Virus record (IMG/VR): IMGVR_UViG_3300021378_000045 | Location: 1-44,978 of that record | DNA: 44,978 nt | DNA from: a virus | Direction: 5' to 3' (one strand) | Part shown: piece after piece, positions 41,374 through 44,978 of the stretch | Layout of the letters: each line of letters opens with the position of its first letter | How positions within the stretch are numbered: position 1 is the first letter of the stretch | Made by a program: the position numbers and the translations under genes | The notes under the pieces: generated by a model | Told to the model about the DNA's origin: nothing | Database searches by the model: none | The model's input: only the letters and a program-made list of their open reading frames with translations

Positions 41374-41610
41374 CTAACCTACCCACTCATATTGTATACC
41401 AGGATCTTCTTCTGGCTTATCATCCGCACGAGTAAAGTAATAATCGTGTCGAGGTTGGTTAATTATCTTTTCATTAGGTCCTTCCACATATAGTGGCTCT
41501 GTACTACTACTTAGATTAATTTCAACCCACTCCAACTTACCTGATTCTTGGTTAAGTTCTTTTAGGTAATATCTATTACCTTCACTTTTTCTATATTCAT
41601 CTATTTTCAT
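41374..41610 (-). CDS. Hypothetical protein, 78 aa
   Basis: MKIDEYRKSEGNRYYLKELN with a beta-strand core (QESGKLEWVEINLSSSTEPL) and a basic-aromatic C-terminus. ATGA overlap to the 2OG gene upstream. Function unknown. Confidence 0.5.
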   Translation of the reverse strand: MKIDEYRKSEGNRYYLKELNQESGKLEWVEINLSSSTEPLYVEGPNEKIINQPRHDYYFTRADDKPEEDPGIQYEWVG

Positions 41611-42194
41611 AATTCTATAAATTTTCTATCTGATGTAAACCACATACTTAGGGTTAATCGGTTTCCTTTTAATATTTTCTTTACTCCATGTATGCAGGAT
41701 TCATCACTTCTGAAAACTAACATACTATTCTTTTTTGGTTTGTAAGATATTACCTCTTTATCTGAACCTTCTTCTAATACAAATGTTTCTCCACCTTCGT
41801 AATCATCATTAACATAAAGAACGGCAGTATATTCTCTCATTTCAAAAGTTTCTTTATCATCCGCATAACCATTATCTTTATGAGCCACCATTTCCTTACC
41901 TTCTTTCCACCTTACAATTGTGGTAGTATTTGGAACAAGTAATTCGTTATCATATGAATTCCTTACAGCCTCGGTGAGTCGTTCCCTACAAATTTTTACA
42001 TCATCATGAATTTGAGTATCTTTACACGCATGCCAATAAATTACATTATCTTCAAACCAAGGTAATATTCCATCTTCATTAATTTCGTTATCTTGGAACA
42101 TTTGGTAATAATCATTAATTCTATCCAAATGAATATCATCAACAATGTTATCCCATTTGTAGATATAACCTTTTTTTATAATTTCTTTTTTCAT
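41607..42194 (-). CDS. 2OG-Fe(II) dioxygenase (P4H-like), 195 aa
   Basis: Fe ligands MVAHKDNGY (H-x-D) and ESCIHGV, 2OG-binding R in KGNRLTLSMWF. Strands YTAVLYVNDDYEGGETFVLE are characteristic of P4Hc proteins of marine phages. Start at 42194 gives an ATGA overlap with the GNAT gene. An in-frame ATG at 42203 is the alternative. Confidence 0.8.
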   Translation of the reverse strand: MKKEIIKKGYIYKWDNIVDDIHLDRINDYYQMFQDNEINEDGILPWFEDNVIYWHACKDTQIHDDVKICRERLTEAVRNSYDNELLVPNTTTIVRWKEGKEMVAHKDNGYADDKETFEMREYTAVLYVNDDYEGGETFVLEEGSDKEVISYKPKKNSMLVFRSDESCIHGVKKILKGNRLTLSMWFTSDRKFIEL

Positions 42195-42595
42195 TCCATC
42201 CATTGTTTCATGACTACGTTGTTTACTTGAAATCCATTCTTGGTATAAAATCCAATTAACTCTTCTTTACAAAAAAGGGATATTCTATAACATCTCATTT
42301 CCCAAGCTTTCTCTACCATCTTTCGGATAAGAAGTTCCCCAACTCCAATACCTCTATATTCCTCATCAATAACTACATCTTCTATTTGAGCAGAATTGTA
42401 ACCTCGTATTTTTCGTTCTACTATAAGAGAACCAAACCCAATAATCTTATTCTCGGATTCTACTACAAATCCCTCACCATTAAAGTTCTTCCAAGCTTCT
42501 CCTTTATCTACAAGAGTAGTTTCTACAAACTTGAGTTGGTTTAGTAATTCCCAAACCTTATCTAAATCTTTAAACTTTATATCTCGTACTCTCAT
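42191..42595 (-). CDS. GNAT acetyltransferase, 134 aa
   Basis: Motif A: VVIDEEYRGIGVGELLIRKM (R-G-x-G-x-G, acetyl-CoA binding), and the C-terminal FYTKNGFQ. It is a single-domain GNAT. Substrate unknown; protein or small-molecule acetylation both possible. ATGA coupled to the gene on either side. Confidence 0.85.
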   Translation of the reverse strand: MRVRDIKFKDLDKVWELLNQLKFVETTLVDKGEAWKNFNGEGFVVESENKIIGFGSLIVERKIRGYNSAQIEDVVIDEEYRGIGVGELLIRKMVEKAWEMRCYRISLFCKEELIGFYTKNGFQVNNVVMKQWME

Positions 42596-42786
42596 AGGTT
42601 ATTTGATATTTCTTTGATTAATCTATCTATATCGTTATTTTTTCTCGAATCCCATATCGATTGATTAAAATCAAAAGAATTTGTTTTAAGATAAGGATAA
42701 AAATGTCTCTTCTCCCAATGTAACCTATAATCATAGCCCGTAGAGAATGTTTGTTCACATTGAGAACATTTTATAAACTTATTCAC
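42592..42786 (-). CDS. C2H2 zinc-finger protein, 64 aa, GTG start
   Basis: C7-x2-C10-x12-H23-x4-H28 in CSQCEQTFSTGYDYRLHWEK is a classical C2H2 finger, usually DNA- or RNA-binding. Start is GTG at 42786. The rest is Lys/Asn-rich. Bacterial-type C2H2 fingers (Ros-like) are rare in phages. Confidence 0.7.
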   Translation of the reverse strand: MNKFIKCSQCEQTFSTGYDYRLHWEKRHFYPYLKTNSFDFNQSIWDSRKNNDIDRLIKEISNNL

Positions 42787-42895
42787 AACACATTCTCCAT
42801 GTAGTATCTATTATCCAAGACCAGATAAAGTATGTTATAGATAATATTAACAGATATGTTATTATTCTTTCAAAATCCCAGCCTCCTTTATTCAT
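42779..42895 (-). CDS. Small membrane protein, 38 aa
   Basis: MNKGGWDFERIITYLLILSI then TYFIWSWIIDTTWRMCCE, a single hydrophobic helix flanked by polar ends. The ATG overlaps the endonuclease VII stop. Support is position and composition. Confidence 0.5.
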   Translation of the reverse strand: MNKGGWDFERIITYLLILSITYFIWSWIIDTTWRMCCE

Positions 42896-43319
42896 CTTCA
42901 TATCTTTTATATTTTACTAACTTACTATTTGATGGGATTCGTTTTTTTAAATAATTAATTGCGTTTTTAACTCCGTCTAAGTTATCACCCAATAGTCCAA
43001 TTGCCATATTACATTCTTTACATATCCAACCTCTAAATGTTTTAGTAATTGGGTCATGGTCTAAGCATAATTTACTTTGCTTGTAATTAGGATTATCGTG
43101 TTTAGTATTTTTTCCACAACATTGACATGATTTTGTCATTGGTGGAGCATGTCTACGGATTTGTTTAACTTCATTTACTCTTTTTTTATAACATGATTTG
43201 CACCTACCATCCATACCATCAAATCTAGTAGGGTGTTTTGCAAACTCGGAATGTGGTTTTTCTTCTTTACAATAAATACATTCTTTAGATTTTACTTCTA
43301 TTCCTTCCCAAAATTTCAT
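42888..43319 (-). CDS. Recombination endonuclease VII-like protein, 143 aa
   Basis: Zinc site C65-x2-C68 and C100-x2-C103, active-site block LCLDHDPITKTFRGWIC with H88, and KECNMAIGLLGDN with N104, as in phage T4 endonuclease VII (gp49). An additional N-terminal C14-x2-C17 and C40-x2-C43 pair may form a second zinc ribbon. It resolves Holliday junctions and clears branched DNA before packaging. Confidence 0.85.
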   Translation of the reverse strand: MKFWEGIEVKSKECIYCKEEKPHSEFAKHPTRFDGMDGRCKSCYKKRVNEVKQIRRHAPPMTKSCQCCGKNTKHDNPNYKQSKLCLDHDPITKTFRGWICKECNMAIGLLGDNLDGVKNAINYLKKRIPSNSKLVKYKRYEDE

Positions 43320-43345
43320 AATATGATTTTAATTTACTTTCTTCT

Positions 43346-43465
43346 TCACTCATGGTTTTTAAATGTTTCTTCAAGGTATAAGTTATTTAGCCATCTTCTT
43401 ATCTCTTTAGGTACAACCCAAAAAAGAACTCTTATCCATATTTTAATTTTTCTCATAAATTTCAT
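43346..43465 (-). CDS. Possible small basic protein, 39 aa
   Basis: MKFMRKIKIWIRVLFWVVPK followed by EIRRWLNNLYLEETFK, amphipathic and basic, resembling small membrane-active peptides. No start overlap, moderate A/T leader. Composition resembles the 51-aa candidate at 35574-35729. Confidence 0.4.
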   Translation of the reverse strand: MKFMRKIKIWIRVLFWVVPKEIRRWLNNLYLEETFKNHE

Positions 43466-43531
43466 AACCTCGAACTAAACGCTGGTAACACTAATAATAC
43501 AAATAGCTCACATAGTATAGATAAGGATACA

Positions 43532-43741
43532 CTATATACAGAACGATATAATGTAATCCTTTCTCATACTTCTTAACCAACTCTTCTGAGAAGGAGTATA
43601 AAACCCTTTTTCAATAATATGGCGTAACCCACGAGAAGTATCTGTACTATATAAGTTCCATACTCCTCCTTCAATCTTAGTAATCATCTTTTGGATGAAT
43701 ATTGTTTGTGGTGTATCTAACCAATGTTTTTCTTCTTTCAT
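43532..43741 (-). CDS. Small hypothetical protein, 69 aa (paralog family A)
   Basis: MKEEKHWLDTPQTIFIQKMI, then GFYTPSQKSWLRSMRKDYII, matching the C-terminal motif of the proteins at 38439 and 38671. The three form a small family. Function unknown. Confidence 0.5.
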   Translation of the reverse strand: MKEEKHWLDTPQTIFIQKMITKIEGGVWNLYSTDTSRGLRHIIEKGFYTPSQKSWLRSMRKDYIISFCI

Positions 43742-43775
43742 TCTTTATCTAAAATTTTTAACCTCTTACTTTATG

Positions 43776-43846
43776 AGGGCAAGATAGGATTCGAACCTAT
43801 GTATATGGATTTGCAATCCACCGTATCACCACTCTACCACTTGCCC
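43776..43846 (-). tRNA. tRNA-Cys(GCA)
   Basis: 71 nt, acceptor GGGCAAG/CTTGCCC, anticodon arm GTGGA-TTGCAAA-TCCAT with anticodon GCA, T arm with loop TTCGAAT. No encoded CCA. Confidence 0.9.
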
Positions 43847-43849
43847 GTA

Positions 43850-44060
43850 AAAGAGAACCTTGAGGTGAGGTGATAACGCTCGAGGCTCATATCTTTATTT
43901 TATTCTTTTTAACATATCATGTTACCCACAGGTGGGTACTACCCTATTTTTTTCCATAGGTAAAAAAACCAGGCTCGATATAAAAACACACCCGACCCCT
44001 CCTAGCTCTTTTTCCTTTTTCCTCAGTTACAAGAAACCTACCCCCTATGGGGGAGGGGGG
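43850..44060. other. Non-coding segment with several hairpins
   Basis: Between tRNA-Cys and the 81-aa gene. It holds TACCCA-CCTG-TGGGTA (43932-43947 region), a TACCCTA/TAGGTA pair and CCCCCT-AT-GGGGGAG, plus a repeated AGGCTC(G/A)TAT segment. No open frame is supported. Confidence 0.45.
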
Positions 44061-44062
44061 GA

Positions 44063-44308
44063 TTACTCTTCTATTACAACCACATCTTGTAGTTGCGATT
44101 TCACATATTGAGTTTTGGAATTAATAAGCCTCTCGGATTCGAAAAGCTCTATCTGCTTGTGAGCGTGTTTGAGTGTTAAGTATCTCCTATTAAGGAAATC
44201 TCCTCTTAACTTAGGAGTTTGTACAATAGTTACTAGCTCTGGATACAGTTCAGTAGGAGTAAGTTCTATTATACAGTTTCTGTGTTTATACTTCATAGTG
44301 TTATTCAT
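44063..44308 (-). CDS. Hypothetical protein, 81 aa
   Basis: MNNTMKYKHRNCIIELTPTE followed by a helix-rich basic stretch (NRRYLTLKHAHKQIELFESE). Fits a small DNA- or protein-binding domain by composition only. Beneath promoter P10. Confidence 0.5.
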   Translation of the reverse strand: MNNTMKYKHRNCIIELTPTELYPELVTIVQTPKLRGDFLNRRYLTLKHAHKQIELFESERLINSKTQYVKSQLQDVVVIEE

Positions 44309-44334
44309 ATAGGTTATTCTTTTATATTCTTCTC

Positions 44335-44397
44335 TTATATAGGGTATATGTGAGCTACTTTACTTATTAGTTCATGTACCGCAAATTCTTTTCTCAT
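44335..44397 (-). CDS. Possible leader peptide, 20 aa
   Basis: MRKEFAVHELISKVAHIYPI starts 9 nt beyond the P10 -10 box, in the same leaderless position as the other cassette starts. Too short to defend alone. Confidence 0.3.
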   Translation of the reverse strand: MRKEFAVHELISKVAHIYPI

Positions 44398-44398
44398 A

Positions 44399-44438
44399 TT
44401 ACATAGTAAATATACGGAATATATTTGGATTTACCAAA
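44399..44438 (-). promoter_or_regulatory. Bacteroidetes-type promoter cassette (P10)
   Basis: TTTG at 44438-44435, 20 nt, TATATTTAC at 44414-44406. Dyad TTAC-ATA-GTAA at 44399-44409. Confidence 0.8.
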
Positions 44439-44455
44439 CTTTTTATCACTTATTT

Positions 44456-44773
44456 TTAAAGTTTGTATCTTGATTTAATAGCAAGTTCTCGTATATCTTC
44501 AGATAACTCCCATAATGAACTATTCTTTATAACTTCTTCAAAGAACTTATCATAGTACTCATCGTTGTTAAATTCTTCGTCGTTCTTATATATTTCTTCC
44601 AAAAGTTCGTAGAACAGAACAAACATATCTCTTCCATCGTTTAAATTCAATCGAAGATAGGAACCCTCGGCTGAATGGAGTAACATTTCCGATACACCCC
44701 ACTCCTTAATGTTAGAAGGTAGTTCCTTTACTATTTCCTCTATTTCGTTTTTGTAAAAATTAAAGTTTCTCAT
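44456..44773 (-). CDS. Acidic hypothetical protein, 105 aa
   Basis: MRNFNFYKNEIEEIVKELPS and a Glu/Asp-rich helical C-terminus (YYDKFFEEVIKNSSLWELSE). Beneath promoter P11. A low-pI small protein of the kind frequently made early by phages. Unknown function. Confidence 0.5.
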   Translation of the reverse strand: MRNFNFYKNEIEEIVKELPSNIKEWGVSEMLLHSAEGSYLRLNLNDGRDMFVLFYELLEEIYKNDEEFNNDEYYDKFFEEVIKNSSLWELSEDIRELAIKSRYKL

Positions 44774-44820
44774 GATTTTTGTTTTTTAAGGTTTATATTT
44801 TATTTATCTCTCAATCTTTA

Positions 44821-44860
44821 TTACATAGTAAATATACAACAAATATTTGATATATCCAAA
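44821..44860 (-). promoter_or_regulatory. Bacteroidetes-type promoter cassette (P11)
   Basis: TTTG at 44860-44857, 20 nt, TATATTTAC at 44836-44828. Dyad TTAC-ATA-GTAA at 44821-44831. About 48 nt to the ATG at 44773. Confidence 0.8.
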
Positions 44861-44888
44861 CTTTTCTTCAATTATTTTCACTAAAGAG

Positions 44889-44930
44889 CAAAAAAAACCC
44901 ACTAAGTGGAGACTAAGCTTCTTAGCGGGT
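44889..44930 (-). terminator. Rho-independent terminator for a gene beyond the window
   Basis: Sense ACCCGCTAAG pairs with CTTAGTGGGT across a 14-nt loop, then eight T residues. It ends a transcript that starts outside the window (past 44978). Confidence 0.85.
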
Positions 44931-44978
44931 GGTTCGGACGAACACTTTTTGGATAGGAGAGAGTGTATAGTCTCCATT

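Overview
The window looks like 45 kb of a large, AT-rich tailed-phage genome whose host is most likely a marine Bacteroidetes (flavobacterium-like) cell. Evidence for a phage: very dense small genes, ATGA and TAATG overlaps, six tRNA genes, and a T4-like/marine-phage accessory set (PhoH-like ATPase, Hsp20, endonuclease VII, dCMP deaminase, deoxyribonucleotidase, 2OG-Fe(II) oxygenases, radical SAM enzymes, UV endonuclease, GroEL). Evidence for a Bacteroidetes host: eleven promoters of the Bacteroidetes type (TTTG, exactly 20 nt, TAnnTTT), few strong Shine-Dalgarno sites with A/T-rich start contexts, and lipoproteins and signal peptides of Bacteroidetes style. No capsid, terminase, portal, polymerase or integrase gene is recognisable, so phage identity is inferred. 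Every supported gene lies on the minus strand, so the window is transcribed from high to low coordinates.

Layout in transcription order. 44.9-40.3 kb: small early-type genes, tRNA-Cys, endonuclease VII, a zinc-finger protein, a GNAT acetyltransferase, a 2OG oxygenase and tRNA-Thr. 40.2-31.1 kb: many envelope-directed or redox products, namely an FG-GAP lipoprotein, an SGNH protein with a 2OG oxygenase, a MIP18/SufT-like Fe-S protein, a metzincin-like protease, a Kazal-like lipoprotein, an FMN-binding protein with a flavinylation motif, a coiled-coil lipoprotein and a secreted S1/P1 nuclease. 30.9-26.0 kb: two duplicated DxD glycosyltransferases, a two-cluster ferredoxin, an SGNH protein and small genes. 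25.7-20.9 kb: a SWIM zinc protein, GroEL, then a tailoring cassette (radical SAM, 2OG oxygenase, GNAT, glycosyltransferase). 20.9-16.9 kb: small acidic proteins, an SGNH protein, a Thr-rich coiled-coil lipoprotein and four tRNAs (Ala, Glu, initiator-like Met, Ser). 16.8-7.6 kb: probable late/structural region with dCMP deaminase, radical SAM, putative virion proteins including two neighbouring Hint-domain proteins, a sulfotransferase, a glycosyltransferase and PhoH. 7.5-0 kb: small genes, deoxyribonucleotidase, lipoprotein, HD hydrolase, Hsp20, membrane protein with EF-hand, UvsE and a flavodoxin-fold oxidoreductase cut by the window edge.

Regulation appears to be of two kinds. The TTTG-N20-TATATTTAC cassette, mostly with an ATTTAC-N3-GTAAAT dyad overlapping the -10 region, precedes small-gene operons but is absent from 7.6-20.9 kb. 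There a different AT motif (TATATTTATA in sense) sits before several genes. In four copies the strong cassette carries its own ATGAGTGATAA start 7 nt past the -10 box, so the mRNA should be leaderless or begin with a tiny leader peptide.

Taken together the genes suggest a virus that supplies its own chaperones, tRNAs and nucleotide salvage, and that invests heavily in surface chemistry (glycosyl, sulfo, acyl and hydroxyl transfer, four SGNH proteins) and in proteins exported to the host envelope.
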